From Pseudoalteromonas marina (GTDB taxonomy: Bacteria; Pseudomonadota; Gammaproteobacteria; Enterobacterales; Alteromonadaceae): DNA of 64,000 bases. The position numbers and the translations under genes were made by a program. This document shows, piece by piece, positions 1 to 6,559 of this stretch. Location: positions 1,488,001 through 1,552,000 of the forward strand of contig NZ_AHCB03000005.1 of NCBI RefSeq assembly GCF_000238335.3, read 5' to 3'. Position 1 is the stretch's first letter. Each line of letters opens with the position of its first letter. The notes under the pieces are model-generated. The model did no database searches and was not told the DNA's origin. It saw only the letters and a program-made list of their open reading frames with translations.

Positions 1-234
1 ATTGTGAAAGCGTGGAAGGCTGACCGGTATGGAAACCTGGTATTTAGACATACCGCAATGAACTTTAACCCAATGGCTGCAACAGCAGGAAAAATTACTG
101 TGGCAGAAGTGGAAGAAATCGTCGAGCCGGGTGAACTTGAACCAAGCCAAATCCACACCCCTGGTATTTATGTAAATCGCGTGATTAAAGGTAACTTTGA
201 AAAACGCATTGAACGTGTAACAACACGAGATTGA
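1..234 (+). CDS. scoA: 3-oxoacid CoA-transferase subunit A, C-terminal part (gene cut by window start)
   Basis: The reading frame is already open at base 1 and ends with TGA at 232-234, so only the last 77 codons are present. The tail carries the family's features (WKADRYGNLVFR, NFNPMAATAGK, VEEIVEPGELEP, IHTPGIYVNRV). The enzyme moves CoA from succinyl-CoA to acetoacetate in ketone-body, leucine or short-chain fatty acid breakdown and works as an A/B heteromer in the cytoplasm. The B subunit follows 14 bases later, so the two form an operon. The atoD/scoA choice rests on the C-terminus alone, so exact substrate preference is not settled. Confidence 0.9.
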   Translation: MVKAWKADRYGNLVFRHTAMNFNPMAATAGKITVAEVEEIVEPGELEPSQIHTPGIYVNRVIKGNFEKRIERVTTRD

Positions 235-248
235 GCAGGAGCAAAGTA

Positions 249-905
249 ATGGCATTATCACGTGAACAAGTTGCAATGCGCGTTGCGCAAGAACTACAAG
301 ATGGTTACTACGTTAATTTGGGCATAGGAATTCCGACACTCGTCGCAAACTATGTACCTGATGATATTGAAGTTATGCTACAGTCAGAAAATGGCCTATT
401 AGGTATGGGGCAATACCCAACTAAAGCTGAGCTTGATGCTGATATGATTAACGCGGGTAAAGAAACCGTGACAGCAGCCACAGGTGCTGCCATATTTAAT
501 AGTGCAGATAGTTTTGCCATGATACGGGGTGGTCATGTAGACTTAACAGTTCTTGGTGCTTTTGAAGTTGACCAGAACGGTAACATCGCGTCATGGATGA
601 TCCCCAAAAAGCTTATTAAAGGCATGGGCGGCGCAATGGACTTAGTTGCTGGCGCAAAAAATATAATTGTTACAATGACCCATGCCAGTAAGCATGGTGA
701 ATCTAAGCTTCTTGAAGCATGTAGTTTACCGCTTACCGGTGTAAATTGCGTAAAGAAAATAGTAACAGATTTAGCCGTTTTAGAAGTTAAAGACGGCGCA
801 TTTCATTTAATAGAGCGTGCACCTGGTGTATCTGTAGATGAAATTATTAGCAAAACAGCAGGTAAATTACTTGTTGACGGTGAAGTACCAGAAATGGTTT
901 TATAA
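249..905 (+). CDS. scoB: 3-oxoacid CoA-transferase subunit B
   Basis: A 218-residue protein. The ATG at 249 is preferred over an upstream in-frame TTG at 231 because AGGAG (near 237-241) sits correctly in front of it and the family starts MALSREQ-like. The SENGLLGMG segment near residue 50 holds the glutamate that forms the covalent CoA thioester in this family, and GIGIPTLVANY lies near the N-terminus. It partners the A subunit just upstream. An intrinsic terminator follows at 975-1000, so the operon ends here. Full family length with no missing motif. Confidence 0.95.
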   Translation: MALSREQVAMRVAQELQDGYYVNLGIGIPTLVANYVPDDIEVMLQSENGLLGMGQYPTKAELDADMINAGKETVTAATGAAIFNSADSFAMIRGGHVDLTVLGAFEVDQNGNIASWMIPKKLIKGMGGAMDLVAGAKNIIVTMTHASKHGESKLLEACSLPLTGVNCVKKIVTDLAVLEVKDGAFHLIERAPGVSVDEIISKTAGKLLVDGEVPEMVL

Positions 906-974
906 GATTATTATATAGTTAACTTTACCCTGTACCGACCTCATTCCCAGTGCCAATGGCGCTGAGTTACCCAA

Positions 975-1000
975 AATCCCTCGTAAGAGGGATTTTTTTT
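975..1000 (+). terminator. intrinsic terminator after scoB
   Basis: The arms ATCCCTC and GAGGGAT enclose a GTAA loop and are followed by a run of eight T. Confidence 0.85.
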
Positions 1001-1140
1001 GCTATCAATACTATTTTTATGGTTAATTAATACACGCTTAATAAATTATTATCTATAATAGATGCATAAATACTGTGTTATTTAGCTAGAGCTATTGCAC
1101 TAATTTGTTGTTATGATGCACCAAAATTGTGAAGCTGCCC

Positions 1141-1165
1141 TATCAATAAAATTAAGTTATTGATA
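1141..1165. promoter_or_regulatory. candidate operator: 9-bp inverted repeat upstream of the LysR gene
   Basis: TATCAATAA and TTATTGATA pair perfectly around a 7-base spacer, 70 bases before the LysR start codon. LysR proteins usually bind AT-rich dyads with T-N11-A spacing and control their own genes, so this is a plausible autoregulatory site. It could also be a chance dyad in AT-rich DNA. Confidence 0.35.
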
Positions 1166-1235
1166 GTATTGAATAATAACATTTGGATCGATATTTGCCT
1201 GTACAGGTAATCTAAACATTTAAACACTGGAAAAC

Positions 1236-2117
1236 ATGCAAACTCCTATTCGTGGTCTTCGTTCTTTTTGCTTTGCAGCAAGAAGCCTAAGTTTTAAGCA
1301 TGCAGCCAATGAGCTGTACTTAACACCGTCGGCGGTAAGCCACCAAATAAAACAACTAGAAGAACAACTTGGTATAGAGCTTTTTCATCGTAAAACACGT
1401 TCGATTAGCCTAACTACGGCTGGAAAAAACTTTTTTGATGCGATCTCCCCTATCATTACTATGTTAGAAGGTACCATTAATGAGTTTAGTCAATTACAAC
1501 AAAACACAAATATCACGATTACTTTACCCGAGTTTTTTGCCAGTGAATTGCTGATGCCGAAATTAAGCGAATGGACCACTCAGCATCCTAATATTAATTT
1601 GCAAATGGACACGCTTAAAACACGTAAAGAACTTACCCGCCATAGTGATTTGTCTATTGTGCTTTCGTCAAGTAAGCCAACTGAGGGCGCAGTCACTGAG
1701 CTATTTAATTTAGAATACATTCCTGCATGTAATAAAAAATTACTTGAACAGTGGAAAAACAACGATTTACAAGCACTGAACCAAGTACCACTAATTTTAC
1801 ACAAAGCACGCCCTTGGGCATGGCACCAGTGGGCTGAAAAAGTGGGCATAGATGATTTTTCGCCTACGCAAATTATTCAGATAGATAGTATGTTTGGTGT
1901 TGCACGTGCCGCACAGCAAGGTATGGGGATTGCACTTATTCCTCTACCTATAAGCCAAAGCTGGTTAGACGAGCAATGGTTATATAAATTGTTTGAACAG
2001 CCATTAACGACTAAAGATAAATATTATTTGGTTCAACACGACTCAAATGTAGCCAACCACCCTCTAGATCTGTTTGCTAAATGGGTAGTTGATACTTTTA
2101 GAAAAACCCAAGAATAA
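1236..2117 (+). CDS. LysR-family transcriptional regulator
   Basis: A 293-residue protein of normal LysR length. The N-terminal winged helix-turn-helix (about residues 5-65) reads FCFAARSLSFKHAANELYLTPSAVSHQIKQLEEQLG, the GcvA/AmpR-like form of the LysR signature. Residues about 90-290 form the periplasmic-binding-like effector domain. The start is the only ATG ahead of the HTH. The gene stands alone between two terminators, so its target is not clear from context. The scoAB operon upstream on the same strand is one possibility, but LysR regulators more often act on divergent genes and none is present here. The effector is unknown. Confidence 0.9.
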   Translation: MQTPIRGLRSFCFAARSLSFKHAANELYLTPSAVSHQIKQLEEQLGIELFHRKTRSISLTTAGKNFFDAISPIITMLEGTINEFSQLQQNTNITITLPEFFASELLMPKLSEWTTQHPNINLQMDTLKTRKELTRHSDLSIVLSSSKPTEGAVTELFNLEYIPACNKKLLEQWKNNDLQALNQVPLILHKARPWAWHQWAEKVGIDDFSPTQIIQIDSMFGVARAAQQGMGIALIPLPISQSWLDEQWLYKLFEQPLTTKDKYYLVQHDSNVANHPLDLFAKWVVDTFRKTQE

Positions 2118-2185
2118 TGATTTTAGTTCACACTTAGTTAATTTATTTACTGTATAAACCACAAAAAATTCACATTAAATTAATG

Positions 2186-2224
2186 TAAAAGCCAACTTAT
2201 TATCAATGAGTTGGCTTTTTTGTT
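2186..2224 (+). terminator. intrinsic terminator after the LysR gene
   Basis: AAAAGCCAACT and AGTTGGCTTTT pair around an 11-base loop and a T-run follows. The flanking A and T runs would let it work in both directions. Confidence 0.8.
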
Positions 2225-2402
2225 ATTTAATTTTTATGGTTTAAATTTTTTCACTTATCAGTTTTATTTTTATCGTTTGTTTGTATTTAGGAAACAACAT
2301 AAAGTCTATTTAACGAAAACATTTAATAACTAGATGAGTTGTTATTTAAATAACTAAGTTTGAAACCAATTTAGTTTTTATGACTCAAATAAATGTAAAA
2401 AA

Positions 2403-3013
2403 GAATCTTTATATTGTGTGTGAAGATGTTGTCAGTGTGAAAAACAGTTCAAGTTAGGTGGTGACTTAGTTTGGGCTGTTTTTATTCTCTCCAGCAGCCA
2501 CATAATATTAAAATCTGCTTTTAGCAGTAAACGAATCTTTATTGTGTGTGAAGATGTTGTCAGTGTGAAAAGCAGTTCAAGTTAGGTGGTGACTTAGTTT
2601 GGGCTGTTTTTATTCTCTCCAACAGCCACATAATATTAAAATCTGCTTTTGGCAGTAAATGAATCTTTATTGTGTGTGAAGATGTTGTCAGTGTGAAAAG
2701 CAGTTCAAATTAGGTGGTGACTTAGTTTGGGCTGTTTTTATTCTCTCCAACGGCCACATAATATAAAAATCTGCTTTTGGCAGTAAACGAATCTTTATTG
2801 TGTGTGAAGATGTTGTCAGTTTGAAAAGCAGTTCAAGTTAGGTGGTGACTTAGTTTGGGCTGTTTTTATTTTTCAACAAAAGTGAATAATATTAAAATCT
2901 GCTTTTGGCAGTAAATGAATCTTTATTGTGTGTGAAGATGTTGTCAGTTTGAAAAGCAGTTCAAGTTAGGTGGTGACTTAGTTTGGGCTGTTTTTATTTT
3001 TCAACAAAAGTGA
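2403..3013 (+). repeat. five tandem ~128-bp non-coding repeats
   Basis: Copies begin with GAATCTTTAT at 2403, 2533, 2661, 2789 and 2917. Spacing is 130 for the first copy, which has two extra bases (AT), then 128, 128 and 128. The fifth copy is cut after about 97 bases. Copies are over 90% alike by eye. The unit is not a multiple of three and has no open frame, so it does not encode a repeat protein. Each copy holds a 44-base segment that folds into a long hairpin (2440-2483, 2568-2611, 2696-2739, 2824-2867, 2952-2995). Copies 4 and 5 share a changed segment after the hairpin (TTTTCAACAAAAGTGA in place of CTCTCCAACAGCCACA) and a T for G just before it. The array lies between the LysR terminator and a terminator at 3034-3061. 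Confidence 0.97.
2440..2995 (+). ncRNA. candidate tandem structured RNAs: five copies of a 20-bp hairpin
   Basis: Within each repeat, 20 bases starting AAAAGCAGTTC pair without mismatch to 20 bases ending GGGCTGTTTTT around a GGTG tetraloop. Six pairs are G-U in the consensus, which is allowed only in plus-strand RNA; the complementary RNA would have A-C mismatches. The first copy has A for G at stem position 5 and the third has A for G at position 14, and both changes turn a G-U pair into A-U. The 3' arm ends in five T followed by ATT, like an intrinsic terminator. I found no convincing sigma-70 promoter in the unit, so transcription is inferred, not shown. Confidence 0.4.
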
Positions 3014-3033
3014 ACCACTTAGTAAATATTTAT

Positions 3034-3061
3034 AAAGCCCTCAATTAATGAGGGCTTTTTT
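3034..3061 (-). terminator. intrinsic terminator, probably of the msrAB gene
   Basis: AAAGCCCTC and GAGGGCTTT pair around a 7-base loop. The A and T runs on both sides suit termination of msrAB on the minus strand and of any transcript from the repeat array on the plus strand. Confidence 0.8.
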
Positions 3062-3120
3062 GTACTTGTTTCTTTACTAGTCGAAACACCAATTGTAGAC
3101 CGATAGGTTTATATGCGGTA

Positions 3121-4410
3121 TTAGCTATTATCTCGAGGGACAAAGTCTAATACGGTTGCGTTTATACAATATCTATCTTTTCCTCTAGGCCCCTCACCCG
3201 GAAATAAATGCCCCAGGTGAATACCTGTGCTTTTAGACCTTAATTCTATGCGTTGCATGCCCCAACTATTGTCCTCGTGTTCGGTTACACTGTTTTTAAC
3301 AGGGTGCGTAAACGACAGCCAACCTGTACCAGAATTAAAACGATCTCGAGTGTCAAATAAAGCCTCACCACTGAGCTTATCGACAAAGGTGCCATCGGGT
3401 GTGTTTTTAAATATTTTATATTCTTTACAATATGGGCGATCTGTTTTTGCATTAAATGCAACTTTATAAGCTTCACTATCTCCTAATTTAAATGCACCTA
3501 ATGCTTTGTAAAACGTCTCACGGCTTGCGTAGCCTTGGCGACCATATACTTCTTCACCATTTTCTAAAAATAGAATTGTGGGTGTTGCCCATGTCGCTGA
3601 TTTAATGGTTAACCCATCTAATTGATCTGCGTATCTAAATGACAAAGGGATGGTGCCTTTGTAGTCATTTGCCACCTCTTTTTTAAACTTCTCGCAGTAA
3701 GGGCAATAGTCTCGAGAGTCTATTATCACTATTTGTTTACCCACTAATAATGCAGTGTTGTCTTTCGTTTTAACTGGTACTGGTTCGAAAACCACACCAG
3801 TAGAATGATCAGGGCAATAACCATTAGGATTTTTTTGCAAATAATTTTGGTGGTATTCTTCAGCTGCTACAAAGCCCTCAAGTGGCTTGATAACGGTGAC
3901 TATATTTCCATACCCAGCATTGGTTAATAATTGTTGGTATTGCGCTTTAACCTTTAACGCTGTGTCTTTTTGCGCATCGTTGCTCGTTAATATAATAGAT
4001 CGATATTGCGTACCAATGTCATTACCTTGTTTGTTTAACTGAGTAGGGTCGTGACTTTCAAAGTAATTTTTAAGTAACTCTTGCGCAGAAATAATATTGC
4101 TGTTGTAAGTCACTTTCACTACTTCAGCGAAATTGTTTTCGTCAAAGCGGCGTGATTGCTTAGTAATATTTTTGTAAGTAGCCTCAAACCCATTGCCATC
4201 TGCATAACCAGATTCTGCATCAATTACTCCATCTAGCGCTTCATAGCGTTTTTCTGCGCCCCAAAAACACCCCGATCCTAGTACAAGGCTTTCTACATGC
4301 ATACTGGCTGCTACATCGCTTTGTTCGACCTTTTCCATCGATAAAGCAAACGCGCCTGCGCTAAATATAATTGCAGCGCCCGATAAATATAATAAATGCT
4401 GATAATTCAT
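3121..4410 (-). CDS. msrAB: periplasmic methionine sulfoxide reductase fusion, MsrA-thioredoxin-MsrB
   Basis: A 429-residue protein. An N-terminal hydrophobic stretch (residues 6-23) looks like a signal peptide or anchor. MsrA spans about 40-205, with GCFWG at 47-51 (catalytic Cys48) and a likely resolving Cys199 in NGYCPD. A thioredoxin-like domain spans about 215-308 with CPYC at 236-239. MsrB spans about 312-426 with SGTGWLSF, HLGHLFPGEGP and RYCIN (catalytic Cys415). The CxxC zinc motifs of many MsrB proteins are absent; Cys328 in DRPYC may resolve Cys415. The protein would repair both S- and R-methionine sulfoxide in exported proteins, the middle domain passing electrons on. Neisseria PilB has the order thioredoxin-MsrA-MsrB, whereas here the thioredoxin domain is central. 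It stands alone, and GAGG sits 7 bases before the ATG. Confidence 0.92.
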   Translation of the reverse strand: MNYQHLLYLSGAAIIFSAGAFALSMEKVEQSDVAASMHVESLVLGSGCFWGAEKRYEALDGVIDAESGYADGNGFEATYKNITKQSRRFDENNFAEVVKVTYNSNIISAQELLKNYFESHDPTQLNKQGNDIGTQYRSIILTSNDAQKDTALKVKAQYQQLLTNAGYGNIVTVIKPLEGFVAAEEYHQNYLQKNPNGYCPDHSTGVVFEPVPVKTKDNTALLVGKQIVIIDSRDYCPYCEKFKKEVANDYKGTIPLSFRYADQLDGLTIKSATWATPTILFLENGEEVYGRQGYASRETFYKALGAFKLGDSEAYKVAFNAKTDRPYCKEYKIFKNTPDGTFVDKLSGEALFDTRDRFNSGTGWLSFTHPVKNSVTEHEDNSWGMQRIELRSKSTGIHLGHLFPGEGPRGKDRYCINATVLDFVPRDNS

Positions 4411-4655
4411 AATGTACCTCTAAACAAGTCCGTACTAATTAAGACCATTTAAATTTAATTATTATTTCAAACGTCGTGCTTATTTATTACGAGGCTAAAC
4501 ATATAAAGTTTACTTTTAAATCTAATTGACAATAAGATTTAAATTTAAGTGTGTTAACAATTTTGCATAAATGTTCTGTGTTGGTCTCAAGGGTATAAAT
4601 AATTAATTAAATATGTGATAGGTTTGCTTAATGATGTTCGAATTAGGTTTTACTA

Positions 4656-5306
4656 ATGCAAAATCCTCACGTTTACGCTTTATCAAACAATAGCTTATTG
4701 CTTGATGCATCTCACTTAAGCACGAGCGGAACACTCAGTATTCAAAAAAAAATTTGGTCTTTAGCAAATCACTGTAAAAAAGATAATTCATTTATTGATA
4801 TTGTTCCCGCTATGAACTCACTCACTTTATATTTAAAGCAAGATATTGAGTTAGCTAAATGGCTTGAGCAATTACCAGCTATTTGGAATAACATTAAACC
4901 TAATGAGTTCGTAGCTAAACACCACAAAATTAAAACGCATTATAACGGCGCAGACCTAAACTACGTGGCAAACTTTCATAGTTTAAGCATTGATGACGTC
5001 ATTAACCTTCACAGTGAGCCCCAGTACGCTGTTTTATTTTTGGGGTTTCAACCTGGTTTTGCATACTTAAATGGACTAAACAAGCAACTTTTTACACCAA
5101 GACGCTCAGAACCTCGTCTTAAAGTACCTAAAGGGTCTGTCGCTATTGGTGCTGAGCAAACAGCAATTTACCCGGCAGATTCGCCTGGTGGCTGGCATAT
5201 TATTGGCCAAACTGACATACCATTATTTGATGCAACGCAAAAAAGCCCATGCTTAATTCAGCCTGGTGACACGCTCGAATTTATACCTGTATCTGTGGGG
5301 AAATAA
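4656..5306 (+). CDS. pxpB: 5-oxoprolinase subunit PxpB (KipI family)
   Basis: A 216-residue protein with the family core FLGFQPGFAYLNGL, PRLKVPKGSVAIGAEQTAIYPADSPGGWHIIG and a C-terminal PCLIQPGDTLEFIP. In bacteria PxpA, PxpB and PxpC together hydrolyse 5-oxoproline (pyroglutamate) to glutamate using ATP in the cytoplasm. The Bacillus homologue KipI was first described as a kinase inhibitor. pxpC starts 3 bases after the stop, so the two are co-expressed. No pxpA gene lies next to the pair. The ATG at 4656 fits the family length. Confidence 0.92.
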   Translation: MQNPHVYALSNNSLLLDASHLSTSGTLSIQKKIWSLANHCKKDNSFIDIVPAMNSLTLYLKQDIELAKWLEQLPAIWNNIKPNEFVAKHHKIKTHYNGADLNYVANFHSLSIDDVINLHSEPQYAVLFLGFQPGFAYLNGLNKQLFTPRRSEPRLKVPKGSVAIGAEQTAIYPADSPGGWHIIGQTDIPLFDATQKSPCLIQPGDTLEFIPVSVGK

Positions 5307-5309
5307 ATA

Positions 5310-6239
5310 ATGATTAAAGTTATTAAAAGTGGCCCATTACTGAGCATCCAGGATTTTGGACGTAACGGATACCGACATTTAGGCGTTAGCCAGTCTGGCA
5401 GCTTAGACCCTTACGCACAAACCATAGCAAACTGCCTTTTAAATAATGATAAAAACGCCGCTGTTCTTGAGGTAACCGTTGGCTTGTGCGAACTTGCGTT
5501 TGAATGCAACACTGTTATTGCCTTATTTGGTGCTGATTTAAATGCAACACTTGATGAAAAACCGATTTATCCAGGTTGGACATATAATATTAAACAAAAA
5601 CAGGTGCTAAAATTTTCAACCGGCAGAGCAGGATTAAGAGCCTACATTGCCGTTAAAGGAGGGATTCAAAGCCCGGTTGTTATGAACTCTAAAGCAACTG
5701 ACTTAAATGCTTGTTTTGGCGGACTAAATGGCAAATCGCTCATAGCCGGTGACACTATTAAAATAACCCCTTACCAATCAGAATTTACTCAATGCGGTGC
5801 ACTAATGCCGCCAAAACGTAAAATTGTTCGCGTATACCCAAGCCCTCATGCAAAACTTTTCTCAAAACAGATCATTAATGGGTTTACTCAGTCGTCGTTT
5901 AAAGTGAGTCACAATAGTAACCGCATGGGTGTTAGGCTTCAAAGTGATAATTATTCTTTAACCCACTCACACTCATTGCCTTCTCTTGCTGTAAGCCCCG
6001 GAAGTATTCAACTTCCACCAAATGGAGAACCCATTGTTTTGTTAAACGATGCGCAAACAACGGGGGGTTACCCCTTATTAGGCACCGTAATTGAAGCAGA
6101 TTTGCATCAATTTGCGCAATACAGACCACTAGATACAATTGAATTTGAATATGTGACGTTTAAGCAAGCATTACACGCCAAACAAAAGCTCGACGGTCAT
6201 TTAAACCAGTTAAACATTGCACTTAAAAACAAACGTTAA
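5310..6239 (+). CDS. pxpC: 5-oxoprolinase subunit PxpC (KipA/biotin-dependent carboxyltransferase family)
   Basis: A 309-residue protein with the family start IKSGPLLSIQDFGRNGYRHLGVSQSGSLDPYA, then YIAVKGGI near residue 115 and the conserved NRMGVRL and LNDAQTTGGYPLLGTV segments in the second half. It is the partner of PxpB in 5-oxoproline cleavage. It is in the same operon, 3 bases downstream of pxpB. The family is also called AHS2 or the urea amidolyase-related domain, but a lone gene of this size next to pxpB is PxpC. Confidence 0.92.
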   Translation: MIKVIKSGPLLSIQDFGRNGYRHLGVSQSGSLDPYAQTIANCLLNNDKNAAVLEVTVGLCELAFECNTVIALFGADLNATLDEKPIYPGWTYNIKQKQVLKFSTGRAGLRAYIAVKGGIQSPVVMNSKATDLNACFGGLNGKSLIAGDTIKITPYQSEFTQCGALMPPKRKIVRVYPSPHAKLFSKQIINGFTQSSFKVSHNSNRMGVRLQSDNYSLTHSHSLPSLAVSPGSIQLPPNGEPIVLLNDAQTTGGYPLLGTVIEADLHQFAQYRPLDTIEFEYVTFKQALHAKQKLDGHLNQLNIALKNKR

Positions 6240-6559
6240 GCAATAATTAGTTACGTTGAACATTAACTAATTAGCAGTTGCTTATTGCACCACTGTGTTA
6301 CAAAAACGAGCCGTCTGTAAAGCAAGCTCACTTGGATAACTCACTAATAGTACAGAGTTTGAACAATGGAATTGGTGCAAAAATAATCATAGTTACTCCT
6401 TGTTCACTAACAAGGTGCGGTCACTTAAACATTGGTGCATAAATTATTCTTAATTAATTGCAAAAGCTATGTGACTTGAGTAAATATTTCTGATAAAACA
6501 AGGGTTCGCAGTTCAGCAAAGTGGCTGATCTGCACACATAATAGGAATGAGGAGTTACT
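6240..6559. other. non-coding stretch between pxpC and asnB with two short hairpins
   Basis: AATTAGTTA (6245-6253) pairs perfectly with TAACTAATT (6264-6272) just after pxpC, without a T-run. CCTTGTT (6398-6404) pairs with AACAAGG (6409-6415) in the asnB leader. ATTGGTGCA occurs twice (6371-6379 and 6431-6439), 60 bases apart. These are candidates for asnB control, and I could match none of them to a known regulator. No small gene was seen. Confidence 0.5.

Larger units (their letters stand above)
906..1235. other. non-coding stretch between scoB and the LysR gene
   Basis: It holds the scoB terminator and, further on, a perfect 9-bp inverted repeat (1141-1165) in the presumed promoter region of the LysR gene. 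The rest is AT-rich, and I see no open frame with a ribosome binding site in it. Confidence 0.7.

Noticed and set aside
2403..3013. Repeat array as chromosomal integron attC sites (unit near 128 bp, contains GTTAGGT)
   Set aside because: No complementary R'' site, no cassettes or open frames between copies, and the imperfect attC palindrome layout is missing.
2403..3013. Repeat array as CRISPR
   Set aside because: Units are too long and there are no unique spacers; the whole 128 bp repeats.
4526..4554. sigma-70 promoter for pxpBC (perfect TTGACA at 4526)
   Set aside because: No acceptable -10 at 16-18 bases; may still be real but is not supported.
6363..6439. NtrC sites or sigma-54 promoter ahead of asnB
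   Set aside because: Only the right half GGTGCA is present; the left halves do not match, and no GG-N10-GC promoter was found.
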